In this document: positions 7,828-15,491 of the stretch, piece by piece | Layout: every line of letters starts with the position of its first letter | How positions within the stretch are numbered: position 1 is the stretch's first letter | Origin: an uncultured Lachnospiraceae bacterium | Lineage (GTDB): Bacteria; Bacillota; Clostridia; Lachnospirales; Lachnospiraceae | DNA length: 18,549 nt | Reading direction: 5' to 3' | Assembly (NCBI GenBank): GCA_910578115.1 | Contig: CAJTPO010000040.1 | Location: 1 to 18,549, forward strand | Position numbers and translations under genes: made by a program | Notes under the pieces: model-generated | The model's input: the letters and a program-made list of their open reading frames with translations, nothing else | The model's database searches: none | What the model was told of the DNA's origin: nothing

Positions 7828-9540
7828 ATGGCAAGGAAGAGCAGGAAGCAGAACACAGCACAGCAGGCATCCCCGGCACCAGCCTGCAAGGTATACCGCA
7901 CCGCCCTGTATGCAAGGCTCTCCGCAGAGGAATACAAAAGGAGTGCCGGGACAACGATCGAGAACCAGCTCTGCCTTTTGAGGGAGTATGTAAAGGATAA
8001 GCCTTATCTACAGGTAGAGGGGGAATACCTTGATGACGGTGTGAGCGGAACAAGGTTCGACCGCCCGGATTTTATGCGTATGATCGGGGATATGCGCGGA
8101 GGGAAGATCGACTGCATCATTGTAAAGGATTTATCACGCCTTGGCAGGAACTATCTGGAAGCAGGAGATTACCTTGAAAAGATTTTCCCTTTTTTCGGGG
8201 TGCGGTTCATAGCGGTCACAGACGGTTATGACAGCGCCAGCCCGGACGTAACGGAAGACGGGCTGATCGTGCCGCTGAAGAACCTTATCAACGATATTTA
8301 CGCAAAAGACTTATCGCGCAAGATCAGCTCGGCATTTTATATCAGGCAGAAGCAGGGGAAATTTGTCGGCGCATCTGCCCCTTACGGGTATGTGAAATCC
8401 CCGGAAGACCATAGCAGACTGGTGGTGGATGAAGATGTGAGGGATATCGTGTGGCATATCTTCCACTGGAGGGCGGACGGGGAGAGCCTTACCGCCATCA
8501 TCAGGCGGCTCAATGACAATGGAATCCCCTGCCCCTCAAGATATAAATACCTGAAAGGCTGGGTAAAAAAAGACAGGTCGCAGTCGGGCTTATGGATGGT
8601 CAGTACCCTTTCGGAAGTTGTAAGGAACCCGGTATATGCCGGAGATATGGAGCAGGGAATCAATAAGACCGCCCTCTATAAAGGGATGGGGACCAGAAAG
8701 ATGCCTGCGGAGGAAAGGCTTTATGTGAAGGATACCCATGAGCCTATCGTGGAAAGGGAGATTTTTGATAAGGTCAATGAAAAAGGGAAAAGGAATGCGG
8801 AGAAGTTCCATAGCGGTTACGGGAAGTTTGATGCGTTATCCAAGGAGCCGAACCTGTTAAAAGGAATCCTCATCTGCGGTGACTGCGGAAAAAGGATGTC
8901 GCTGTGGAGAGACCGGAGCGGCGCAAAACTGAATCCGCCAAGGGTGTACTATAAATATATCTGCCAGACCTACCAGCACTTGAAAGAAAAAGGGTGCGTC
9001 AGGAAACGCCTGGATAAGAAGGATGTGGAGAGGGCGGTAGAGGAAGCCCTGCGGATGCACATAAAACTGTTCCTCGACAGCAGGCAGATACTTGAAAGGC
9101 TGAACCGGGAACAGAAAGCAGATGGAGGTTTCCGGAAAGAGATCCGGGAAGCGGAAAATCGGAAAAAACGTGCGGAAAGCATGTCAGCCTCTTTATATAA
9201 TGATTATGCGGACGGGCTGTTAAATGAGAGCGACTACCTCTACGCAAAGGAGAAATACCTGAAACAGACAGATGAGGAAGCGCAGAAGATTCTGGAATTA
9301 CAGGAGACGGAGCGGCGGCACAGGACAGGGAGCAGGAAAGAGGGCAGGCTGGAAGCACTTGTGCAGGAATACCGGGATTTTGAGAACCTGACGGAAGAGG
9401 TCATCCATGCTTTCATCAGTGAAATTTTTGCTTACAGTGACGGGCGGCTGGAAATCCGCTTCCGGTTTGAGGATGAATTTAAGGAACTTCTGGATGTGGC
9501 TGAAGAAAGGGGCGGTGGGATATGCAGGAAAGAAGCGTAA
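7828..9540 (+). CDS. Large serine recombinase 2 of a tandem triplet
   Basis: A 570-residue recombinase. The ATG at 7828 follows the previous stop codon by one base. A GTG at 7795 is also in frame but overlaps the upstream gene and lacks a better ribosome binding site. A basic N-terminal extension (MARKSRKQ) precedes the resolvase domain, with nucleophile Ser32 in LYARLS, DDGVSGTRFDRPDF and VKDLSRLGRNY. The recombinase domain contains PYGYVKS and VRNPVYAG. The zinc ribbon has CGDCG at about 349-353 and later cysteines near 377 and 389. A long charged coiled coil follows, with an NLTEEVIHAFISE-type tail. Length and layout match the TndX/TnpX-like class. It differs clearly in sequence from recombinases 1 and 3, so the three are old paralogues and not a recent duplication. 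Confidence 0.93.
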   Translation: MARKSRKQNTAQQASPAPACKVYRTALYARLSAEEYKRSAGTTIENQLCLLREYVKDKPYLQVEGEYLDDGVSGTRFDRPDFMRMIGDMRGGKIDCIIVKDLSRLGRNYLEAGDYLEKIFPFFGVRFIAVTDGYDSASPDVTEDGLIVPLKNLINDIYAKDLSRKISSAFYIRQKQGKFVGASAPYGYVKSPEDHSRLVVDEDVRDIVWHIFHWRADGESLTAIIRRLNDNGIPCPSRYKYLKGWVKKDRSQSGLWMVSTLSEVVRNPVYAGDMEQGINKTALYKGMGTRKMPAEERLYVKDTHEPIVEREIFDKVNEKGKRNAEKFHSGYGKFDALSKEPNLLKGILICGDCGKRMSLWRDRSGAKLNPPRVYYKYICQTYQHLKEKGCVRKRLDKKDVERAVEEALRMHIKLFLDSRQILERLNREQKADGGFRKEIREAENRKKRAESMSASLYNDYADGLLNESDYLYAKEKYLKQTDEEAQKILELQETERRHRTGSRKEGRLEALVQEYRDFENLTEEVIHAFISEIFAYSDGRLEIRFRFEDEFKELLDVAEERGGGICRKEA

Positions 9541-11126
9541 ATGGCAGTGATTATGTGACCGCCCTGTATATCCGGCTGTCACAGGAAGACCGGGATATCT
9601 CTTTTCAGCAGGACAAGACGGAGAGCAACAGCATCACCAACCAGAGGGCGCTTTTATGGGAATATGTCAGAAGCCATGAGGAACTTGCAGGCAGTACGGT
9701 CATTGAGAAATGCGATGACGGTTATTCCGGCGTGAAATTTGACAACAGACCGCAGTTTGCCGAACTGATCCGGCTTGCGAAAGAGGGGAAGGTCAACTGC
9801 ATCATCGTAAAGGATTTTTCCCGGTTCGGCAGGGATTATGTGGAGCTGGGCGATTACCTTGAACAGTTCTTCCCATTCCTCGGCATACGCTTCATTTCCA
9901 TAAATGACGGTTATGACAGCAGCCAGTTTGACGGTACGACAGGAGGGCTTGATGTTGCTTTCAAGAACATGATATACGATTTCTACAGCAGGGAGTTTTC
10001 CAAGAAGCAGAAAATAGCGTGGCGGCATATGGCAGAGAAGGGAGAGTACAATGCCCACTGCGCCTTGTATGGCTACAAAAAGTCAGAGGGGAACATCCAT
10101 AAATTAGCCATCCATGAAGAGACAGGTAAGATCGTCAGGGAGATATTTGAGATGATGGCATCCGGCATCTCCCCAAGAAAGATAGCAAGGATATTGAACC
10201 AGAGGGGCATCCCGGCACCGTCAAAGTTCCACGATATGGAAGGCTTCCGGAGACAGTGGAGCCGGTATGGGGCGGAGTGCTTCTGGACGGATGACCGGGT
10301 ACGACGTATGGTAAAAGACGAGCGGTATACGGGAACAATGGTCTCCTTAAAAACGGATGCTGTGACGGTAAAGGGAAAACGCAGGAAAAAGCCACCGTCA
10401 GAGTGGGTGAGGGTGGAAGGAACCCATGAGCCGATCGTTCCCTATGAATTATTCGTAAAAGCAAACTCCATGCTGAAGCAGTGTGAGTTTAAGGCAGGCG
10501 GCAGGAAGGAGAGGAACATATACTTTTGTGGTTACTGTGGAAGGATGCTGGGCGGTGACAGCAGGGGGAATATCCTGTGCGGACAGAGATACTTCCGGCA
10601 GGAATGCGACTGCCGGGGAGCAAAGATAAGGAAAGCGGATGCAGACAGTGCAGTGCTGGAAGCGGTCAGAGGGCAGATAAAAATGGAAGCAGAATCAGAG
10701 AAACTTTCAAAAAGCGCAAAGAGCAGGGCGGTCATCTGTCCAGAACAGGAAGAACTGAAAACGCTGGAAAGGACAGCGGACGCAATGAAAAGGGCGTGGA
10801 TGCCGCTGTATGAGCAGTATACGGATGGGAAGCTGTCAAGGGAAGAGTTCCTTTTGGAAAAGAAGAAACATGAGGAAGAGACTGACAGAATAGAACAGCG
10901 CATAGGGGAACTGAAAAAGAAACAGGAAATGCGGAGTGAGTCCAGCAGGAAGAAGAAAGAGCGCAAAGACCAGCTATATGTTTTTGCAGACCAGATGGAG
11001 CTGACGGAAGAGGTCAAGGAAAAGCTGATTGACAAGGTCAAGGTCTACGCTGATAATAGGATAGAGATATGCTGGAAGTTTGAAGCAGGTTTTTCAGATA
11101 TGGAAACAATACATAGATGCGGTTAA
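9522..11126 (+). CDS. Large serine recombinase 3 of a tandem triplet
   Basis: A 534-residue recombinase that starts inside the end of recombinase 2 (19-base overlap), which suggests translational coupling. The resolvase domain has nucleophile Ser20 in LYIRLS, DDGYSGVKF and VKDFSRFGRDY. The recombinase domain contains LYGYKKS and VKDERYTG. The zinc ribbon has CGYCG at about 335-339 with later cysteines near 352 and 361-363. The C-terminal coiled coil is rich in Glu, Lys and Arg. Position 2 of the DLSR motif is Phe here where the other two have Leu. All catalytic residues that I can recognise are present. The gene ends about 60 bases from the inferred element/host boundary, the usual place for recombinase genes in such elements. 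Confidence 0.93.
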   Translation: MQERSVNGSDYVTALYIRLSQEDRDISFQQDKTESNSITNQRALLWEYVRSHEELAGSTVIEKCDDGYSGVKFDNRPQFAELIRLAKEGKVNCIIVKDFSRFGRDYVELGDYLEQFFPFLGIRFISINDGYDSSQFDGTTGGLDVAFKNMIYDFYSREFSKKQKIAWRHMAEKGEYNAHCALYGYKKSEGNIHKLAIHEETGKIVREIFEMMASGISPRKIARILNQRGIPAPSKFHDMEGFRRQWSRYGAECFWTDDRVRRMVKDERYTGTMVSLKTDAVTVKGKRRKKPPSEWVRVEGTHEPIVPYELFVKANSMLKQCEFKAGGRKERNIYFCGYCGRMLGGDSRGNILCGQRYFRQECDCRGAKIRKADADSAVLEAVRGQIKMEAESEKLSKSAKSRAVICPEQEELKTLERTADAMKRAWMPLYEQYTDGKLSREEFLLEKKKHEEETDRIEQRIGELKKKQEMRSESSRKKKERKDQLYVFADQMELTEEVKEKLIDKVKVYADNRIEICWKFEAGFSDMETIHRCG

Positions 11127-11168
11127 CTGCCGCATCTGTGGGGATGTGGGAAAATCAATTTTTTTTAG
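11115..11168 (+). terminator. Hairpin over the stop codon of recombinase 3
   Basis: AGATGCGG (11115-11122) pairs perfectly with CCGCATCT (11130-11137). The TTAACTG loop contains the recombinase 3 stop codon. A run of eight T lies at 11159-11166, about 21 bases after the stem. The gap is longer than in a standard intrinsic terminator, so the hairpin may protect the 3' end or only weakly terminate. It would limit read-through from the element into the host gene. Confidence 0.4.
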
Positions 11169-11175
11169 TCTTTTC

Positions 11176-11194
11176 TTGACAGAATAACAGGCTG
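11176..11194. other. Right element/chromosome junction (att site) in an XRE gene
   Basis: The reading frame of the downstream XRE gene can be followed upstream to CAG-GCT-GTA-AGC-AAA-TGG (Q-A-V-S-K-W from 11,188). It is then interrupted by an in-frame TAA at 11,185-11,187. The missing first part of the helix-turn-helix is not found upstream, where element sequence with recombinase 3 lies instead. The boundary therefore falls near 11,185-11,194. A consensus -35 box TTGACA (11,176-11,181) sits just inside the element with no matching -10 box downstream in this arrangement. Confidence 0.7.
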
Positions 11195-12000
11195 TAAGCA
11201 AATGGGAAAGCGACAGGGGAATACCGGAGATTGATAAATTATTGCAGATCAGCAATATGTTCGGTGTAACATTGGATTATCTGTTGAAAAGTGAAAGCCC
11301 GGATGAGAATAACCAAAGTGGTGGATATTATGTAAGCCGGGAGACGATTGATGGATTCCTTTCCTATAAGCGGCATCGGGCGAAGAACATTGCTATTGGG
11401 GTGGGGTTGATTATCGGTTCTGATATCTTTGGCAGCTTTTCCGATTACAGGCAGCTTCTGCTTCCACTATATTGGGGAGCTATGGCAATAGGCATAGCCA
11501 TATTGGTATGGACTTTTTTTCAGCCGAAGCATTATCAGGAAATCTGCTCAAACGCATTGCTGTTTGATGAGGCAATCATAAAGTCTTTTCGTGAGAAAAG
11601 CAGCCGGAATCGGAAAAGATATGCAGGCATGATCGTATTAAGCGTTGTGCTGTTCTTCTTCGGGGCAGAATTTATATTTATGGCAAAAGATATCGTGGGA
11701 AACGAAGTGTGCAATGCCCTGGACTGGCTGATGGATGCTGCGGCAGTTATGCTGCTGATCATGGCGGGTATGTCAATCCATGCGGAAAATATCATTGCAC
11801 AGAATACAGAGTATATTCATAAGAAAAATTCACGAGGTAAGTTTGCATGGGTTTATGCAGCTCTGCCTGCAACAGTTCTGGCAGTGGTGATGGGGATTGT
11901 CACAAATGCGTGGAGGCCGGTTTTCCCAATCATATTCCTGTTTTGTGTATTGCTGGTAACTGTCTGCAAACTTCTTATAGAAAAGAGGGAATCTAAATGA
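11188..12000 (+). pseudogene. 5'-truncated XRE-family regulator with membrane domain
   Basis: The 3' part of a helix-turn-helix regulator gene interrupted by the element. The visible frame starts in the recognition helix (QAVSKWESDRGIPEIDKLL) and continues with MFGVTLDYLLKSESP, the hallmark end of an XRE domain in Firmicutes. The linker is followed by about six hydrophobic helices (for example WGAMAIGIAILVWTF, MIVLSVVLFFFGAEF, FLFCVLLVTVCKLLI). Alignment with the intact paralogue downstream shows that about 29 N-terminal residues, including the first two helices, are lost. DNA binding is therefore probably abolished. A shortened membrane protein could still be made from TTG 11,242 or ATG 11,257, but neither has an obvious ribosome binding site. 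The end overlaps the next gene by four bases (ATGA), suggesting the two were translated together. Confidence 0.78.
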
Positions 12001-12479
12001 AGAATATAATTTTATTTATACTGATGGATATTCTGGTCACCATAGGACTGGCTGGCTGTGGTGCAGACCAGAGTGACAGAGGAAAAGATTTACAGGGACT
12101 TTCACAGATAGAAATATATTCAAGTGATGGACATTTGGTCAATACTGTTTTGGATGAAGAAATTCTCAGCCAGTTTAATGATATAAATTATACGGACATT
12201 CCGTCTGATACAGATGAGGAGATGGATGCACTGGAGAGTAAAATTGGAGATCTTAACGTAATATGCACAATTATTTCCTACAAGACACCAGCGGCTGCCT
12301 GGCATGATGGAAGTCTGGAAAAATTGATGGAACTGACGGTATATGAAGATTCAAATATCATAAAAGAACAGATTGTCCCGGAAACAATAAAGGGAGGATA
12401 TGTTCCAAAAGAATTTTTGATATTTTATGTTACTGTATCAGATGAAGATAAAAATTTTATTCTGTCATTGATGGAATGA
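11997..12479 (+). CDS. Small predicted lipoprotein
   Basis: A 160-residue secreted protein of unknown family. The N-terminus MKNIILFILMDILVTIGLAGC reads as a lipoprotein signal with lipobox L-A-G-C, Cys21 being the expected lipidation site. It has only one lysine before the hydrophobic core and an Asp within it, which is weak for a signal peptide. The mature part is acidic, without cysteines beyond Cys21 and one internal Cys, and predicted to be alpha/beta. GAGGGA precedes the ATG, which overlaps the stop of the truncated XRE/membrane gene by four bases, so the two probably formed one operon. The XRE, membrane protein and lipoprotein combination suggests an envelope-sensing unit, but I do not recognise a function. 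Confidence 0.7.
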   Translation: MKNIILFILMDILVTIGLAGCGADQSDRGKDLQGLSQIEIYSSDGHLVNTVLDEEILSQFNDINYTDIPSDTDEEMDALESKIGDLNVICTIISYKTPAAAWHDGSLEKLMELTVYEDSNIIKEQIVPETIKGGYVPKEFLIFYVTVSDEDKNFILSLME

Positions 12480-12706
12480 AATAAGTAATGAATAAATGCG
12501 GGTGTATCCGCCGATATTACAGGGCAGGCTTCCCCGGCTTTCTTGCAGAATGGAGAACAGTGAGAGGCATCGTGAATGGACGAGCTGATGAGACATGGAC
12601 TGGCATGACTGAAAAATTGAATTATAGGAAATTCTACGAATTGATTTTAGATTTCTACCACTGGTTGCATAGATGTATAGAGGGCTATATGGAATGCAGT
12701 TAAAGG
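12480..12706. other. Spacer without a convincing gene
   Basis: An open frame of 71 codons starts at 12,488 (begins MNKCGCIRRYYRAGF). It has no good ribosome binding site, an unusual Cys/Trp/Tyr-rich composition and no family resemblance that I can name. It may be a decayed gene or chance. No tRNA, strong terminator or repeat was seen. Confidence 0.4.
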
Positions 12707-12731
12707 TTTTGATATTGTTTAGGTATCAAAA
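12707..12731. promoter_or_regulatory. Perfect inverted repeat, probable operator of the XRE regulator
   Basis: TTTTGATA (12707-12714) and TATCAAAA (12724-12731) form a perfect 8-bp inverted repeat with a 9-base spacer. The repeat ends two bases before the AAGGAGG ribosome binding site of the following XRE gene. A dimeric helix-turn-helix protein could bind here, so autoregulation by the XRE protein is a reasonable inference. As RNA it would form a hairpin directly before the ribosome binding site. Promoter boxes could not be placed with confidence. Confidence 0.5.
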
Positions 12732-12750
12732 ACAAGGAGGACAGGATAAT

Positions 12751-13218
12751 ATGGATTTTTCAGAAAAATTATTAGCTTTGCGGAAAGCCAATGACATGAC
12801 ACAGGAGCAGCTTGCTGAAAAACTTGATGTTTCGAGGCAGTCCATTTCAAAGTGGGAAAGCGGGCAGGCAACTCCAGAACTGGAAAAAATAGTGGCAATG
12901 AGTGCGGTTTTTAATGTCACGACTGATTATTTGTTAAAGTCGTCGGAGATAGACGACTTGTCAGTAAAAACGGAAATGCTGGAAAAACAGCAGCAGATGA
13001 TGCTTGGGCGGGAGCTAAAACAGCGACTGGTTTTTAGCTGTATCATGTATTCGGTTGCAGTATATCTGGTATTCTTTGCTGTATGTTTTATTGAGCGTTT
13101 TTTCTTTCATAAGCTCGATGTATTAGGTGGTAAAGAAATACTTTTTGCAGAATTTCTTATAGCGACTGCCGTAGTAGTTTTTATATGTGTAAAGAAACTT
13201 GGTAAAAAGCATGAGTAG
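12751..13218 (+). CDS. XRE-family transcriptional regulator with two membrane helices
   Basis: A 155-residue regulator. I chose ATG 12751 because AAGGAGG (12734-12740) lies upstream and the protein then begins directly with the DNA-binding domain. The HTH_3 domain (about residues 1-65) reads LLALRKANDMTQEQLAEKL, then SRQSISKWESG and VTTDYLLKS. A short linker leads to two hydrophobic segments (about 91-112 and 128-149) and a basic C-terminus. Membrane-tethered XRE proteins of this kind are common in Firmicutes and often control neighbouring membrane or export genes. It is related to the gene truncated by the element about 1.5 kb upstream and shows what that gene has lost. The perfect inverted repeat just upstream is a likely binding site. 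Confidence 0.88.
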   Translation: MDFSEKLLALRKANDMTQEQLAEKLDVSRQSISKWESGQATPELEKIVAMSAVFNVTTDYLLKSSEIDDLSVKTEMLEKQQQMMLGRELKQRLVFSCIMYSVAVYLVFFAVCFIERFFFHKLDVLGGKEILFAEFLIATAVVVFICVKKLGKKHE

Positions 13219-13558
13219 GAGCTTAACAGGGGATAAATGTTGATGATGATGCCACTGGAGTGGAAATTCAGGGTAGTTCTGGTAAAGAAACTATAAGAAA
13301 CCAATAATACACAAATGATAAAAGGGAACCAAACATGAACACATCACGTTCTGTCCGGTTCCCTTGTTACATAATCAGTGCGGGGAGATAGCAACAGATG
13401 TATTTTGGGGGAAGGGAGATGGTATTATCCGGAAGCCAGATTAACCGTTCACGAAGCAGGCGTTAAAATTCTCCCTGATTTTTCCGATAAGTTAGTTGAA
13501 GACAGGAGAGTATTTGAAATCTCAGGGAAGAAAAAGGGCAGTATGGGGGAATACAAAA
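13219..13558. other. Intergenic region between XRE regulator and two-component system
   Basis: No convincing gene lies in these 340 bases. A short open stretch at 13,227-13,307 would read QGINVDDDATGVEIQGSSG and ends in TAA. This may be the decayed tail of a protein. A strong hairpin occupies 13,322-13,365. The remaining 190 bases before the response regulator must hold its promoter, but no close match to TTGACA/TATAAT with standard spacing was found. Confidence 0.5.
13322..13365. terminator. Strong hairpin, probable terminator
   Basis: AAGGGAACC (13322-13330) pairs perfectly with GGTTCCCTT (13357-13365). Inside, ACA/TGT and GAAC/GTTC (13333-13340 against 13348-13354, one bulged T) extend the stem around an ACATCAC loop. 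It lies about 100 bases after the XRE stop codon. No long U-run follows, so termination would depend on the stem. The symmetric ends would also suit a bidirectional terminator or a small mobile palindrome. Confidence 0.55.
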
Positions 13559-14230
13559 ATGGCTCCTAAAATTTTATTGATTGATGATGAGGAATCCATA
13601 TGCAATCTGGTCAGACTGCACTTTCAGACCGAAGGATACCTTATATATACCGCATTGGATGCAAAGGAAGCTGTCCAGGCTCTTTCCTATAATCCGGATC
13701 TGATATTGTTAGACATCAATATGCCGGAAACGGACGGGCTGGAGTTCTGCCGAAAGATACGGAACCATATTGACTGTCCGATCATCTTCCTGACCTCCCG
13801 TGTTACGGAGCAGGATAAGATTACCGGCCTGCAGGCGGGAGGGGATGATTACATCACGAAGCCGTTCAGCCTTGCCGAACTGACAGCCCGTGTGGAGGCA
13901 CATTTGAGGCGGGAGAGTCGGCCGCGGCATGGCAGCGTGAAGATGTCCGGCGAGCTGTTCATTGATTATACAGGGCGCTGCGTGTACTGCAAAGAGCAGG
14001 CTGTCCCATTTTCCAAAAAGGAGTTTGACATTATAGAATTCCTGTCCCTCCATGCGGGGCAGGTCTTTGACCGGGAAAGGATTTATGAGAGGATCTGGGG
14101 ATATGACGCCGAAGGCAGCAGTGACATCCTGAAAGAGCATATCCGCAGGATACGTACAAAGCTGGCGAAGGTGACAGACAGGGAGTATATAGAGACAGTC
14201 TGGGGGTGCGGGTATAAGTGGGTAAGTTAA
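13559..14230 (+). CDS. OmpR/PhoB-family response regulator
   Basis: A 223-residue two-component response regulator. I chose ATG 13559 because the receiver domain begins there (APKILLIDDEES) and a G-rich ribosome binding site (GGGGGA) lies about 9 bases upstream. A longer frame from 13,496 adds only unrelated residues. The receiver domain (about 1-118) has the acidic pair Asp9/Asp10, the phosphoacceptor Asp52 in LILLDINMP, Thr79 and Lys101 in ITKPFS. The C-terminal winged helix (about 125-222) shows PFSKKEFDIIEFL and HIRRIRTKL and ends in WGCGYKW, typical of the OmpR class. The gene overlaps the kinase start by 13 bases. It probably controls the linked ABC transporter genes, as in antimicrobial-peptide-responsive systems, although its binding site was not identified. 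Confidence 0.93.
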   Translation: MAPKILLIDDEESICNLVRLHFQTEGYLIYTALDAKEAVQALSYNPDLILLDINMPETDGLEFCRKIRNHIDCPIIFLTSRVTEQDKITGLQAGGDDYITKPFSLAELTARVEAHLRRESRPRHGSVKMSGELFIDYTGRCVYCKEQAVPFSKKEFDIIEFLSLHAGQVFDRERIYERIWGYDAEGSSDILKEHIRRIRTKLAKVTDREYIETVWGCGYKWVS

Positions 14231-15411
14231 AGGATATGACGCTCAAAAAAGCATTCTATCTGATCGTGTCAGTCACGGCAGTTATTGTGCTGTGTCTGTC
14301 TGCGGTATCCGTGAGAATCTGTTCCCGGATACATGACCGGATCACGTTGTCCCATGCTTTCAGGATGGATGCGGCAGTTTTTGATGACGAAGACGGCGAA
14401 TACTGCATCATGGAAGCGGAGAGCGGCGGCACAGAGGATGGTCATATGGAATTTACAGACAGGGAACTGTGGATATGCAGGATTACGGAGATACTGATTG
14501 TGTTCCTTCCCGTATTGTTTTCTGCCCTTGGGATAGTATGTGCCGGAACCTGTTTTTACCACGTCAAGCTGAAAGAGCCGCTTACGGCTTTGAAACAGGG
14601 AATCAGCCATATAGCGGACAATGATCTTGATTTTTCAATCGGCTATGGAAAGCAGGACGAGCTGGGGGAACTGTGCAGGGCATTTGAGACCATGCGGGGC
14701 GAGCTGGTAAAAAATAACCGTTATATGTGGGGGCTGGTAGAGGAAAGGAAAAAGATCAATGCAGGCATCGCCCATGATCTGAGGACGCCGATTACGGTCA
14801 TCAAAGGCTACAGCGAGTACCTGGACAGGAATGCCGGAAAGGAAAACATGACAGGGGACGGCATACGGGAAATTGCAGGGTATATCAATCAGGCCGCGGT
14901 CAGGCTGGAGGAATATGCGGATTCCGTGCGTGAGGTTCAGGCTTTGGAGGATATGCGCCTGGAATACGGAGAAGTCCTGCTGGGCAGTTTTTTGGAAGAA
15001 ATGCGGGCGCAGCTTTCCGTCATGGCCGGTCAGAACGGGAAAGAAATCTGTTTGCGGGCCGGGCTGCCACAGCAGGCTGTGAAAATGTCCGCTGCCGCAG
15101 TATTCCGGATTATGGAAAACATCGTAGACAACTCCCTGCGGTTCTGCCGGGAAAGGATAGACGTGGAGGTTTCTTTTGACGCGCCTTTCCTTACTGTCAC
15201 CATAACAGATGATGGCAGGGGATTTTCGGAAAAGGAGCGTGTGGAAGCAACAGATTATTTCTATAAGGGAAAAGCAGAAAAGAAGCATTTTGGCATCGGG
15301 CTGACCATATGCAGGATACTTGCACAAAAGCATGGCGGTACCATTCTGCTCGATAATGCCCCGGAAGGCGGCGCACGGGTGACAGTGAAAATAAAAACAG
15401 AAGAAATTTAG
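14218..15411 (+). CDS. Membrane sensor histidine kinase
   Basis: A 397-residue histidine kinase starting at GTG 14218 inside the end of the response-regulator gene. ATG 14236 is a possible alternative but has poor spacing. Two membrane helices (about 12-34 and 88-113) flank a short acidic extracytoplasmic segment of about 53 residues (DDEDGEYC and ESGGTEDG motifs). A HAMP linker follows (about 112-165). The H box is IAHDLRTPITVIKG with the phosphorylated His186. The catalytic domain has the N box (Asn301/Asn305), the G1 box DDGRGF (331-336) and the G2 box FGIGLTIC. The small, acidic sensor loop resembles kinases that respond to cationic peptides or pair with an ABC transporter. That ligand idea is inference. 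It forms one operon with the response regulator. Confidence 0.92.
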   Translation: MGKLKDMTLKKAFYLIVSVTAVIVLCLSAVSVRICSRIHDRITLSHAFRMDAAVFDDEDGEYCIMEAESGGTEDGHMEFTDRELWICRITEILIVFLPVLFSALGIVCAGTCFYHVKLKEPLTALKQGISHIADNDLDFSIGYGKQDELGELCRAFETMRGELVKNNRYMWGLVEERKKINAGIAHDLRTPITVIKGYSEYLDRNAGKENMTGDGIREIAGYINQAAVRLEEYADSVREVQALEDMRLEYGEVLLGSFLEEMRAQLSVMAGQNGKEICLRAGLPQQAVKMSAAAVFRIMENIVDNSLRFCRERIDVEVSFDAPFLTVTITDDGRGFSEKERVEATDYFYKGKAEKKHFGIGLTICRILAQKHGGTILLDNAPEGGARVTVKIKTEEI

Positions 15412-15416
15412 CCATT

Positions 15417-15491
15417 GTGACGGAATGTAGACTTTTAGCTGGTAAACTCTCCTTATCAAAGGAACTGCCCGAACAGTTCCTTAGCGTATAA
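15417..15491 (+). CDS. Possible leader peptide in the attenuator region
   Basis: GTG 15417 opens a 24-codon frame (MTECRLLAGKLSLSKELPEQ, then FLSV) ending at TAA 15489-15491. It runs through the 5' strand of the closing stem and the first arm of the RNA structure, and its stop lies in the loop of the second arm. Such placement would let a translating ribosome hold the ATPase ribosome binding site open. The frame begins five bases after the kinase stop and has only a weak GAAGAA ribosome binding site, so it may be chance. An ATG at 15,424 is followed immediately by a stop codon. Confidence 0.25.
   Translation: MTECRLLAGKLSLSKELPEQFLSV

Larger units (their letters stand above)
1..11187. mobile_element. 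Right-hand part of an integrative (conjugative/mobilizable) element
   Basis: The stretch carries an element-type gene set: large surface protein, class B sortase, a DUF6870-like small protein and three tandem large serine recombinases. It ends where the reading frame of a host XRE regulator gene starts in the middle of its helix-turn-helix (about 11,185-11,194). Recombinase genes at the extreme end, reading towards the boundary, are typical of serine-recombinase elements. No relaxase, coupling protein or type IV secretion gene lies inside the window, so whether the element is conjugative or only mobilizable is inference. The left end is outside the window. The exact right boundary is uncertain by about 10 bases because the core identity between attB and attP cannot be seen. 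Confidence 0.75.

Noticed and set aside
11188..11195. CAGGCTGT shared between the element junction and several other places (710-717, around 13,999 and others)
   Set aside because: The 8-mer occurs repeatedly in ordinary coding sequence of this window and is not flanked by further identity, so it is not evidence for duplicated att sites.
12488..12703. 71-codon open frame between lipoprotein and XRE genes
   Set aside because: It has no ribosome binding site, an odd residue composition and no recognisable family. It is kept only as a remark in the spacer entry.
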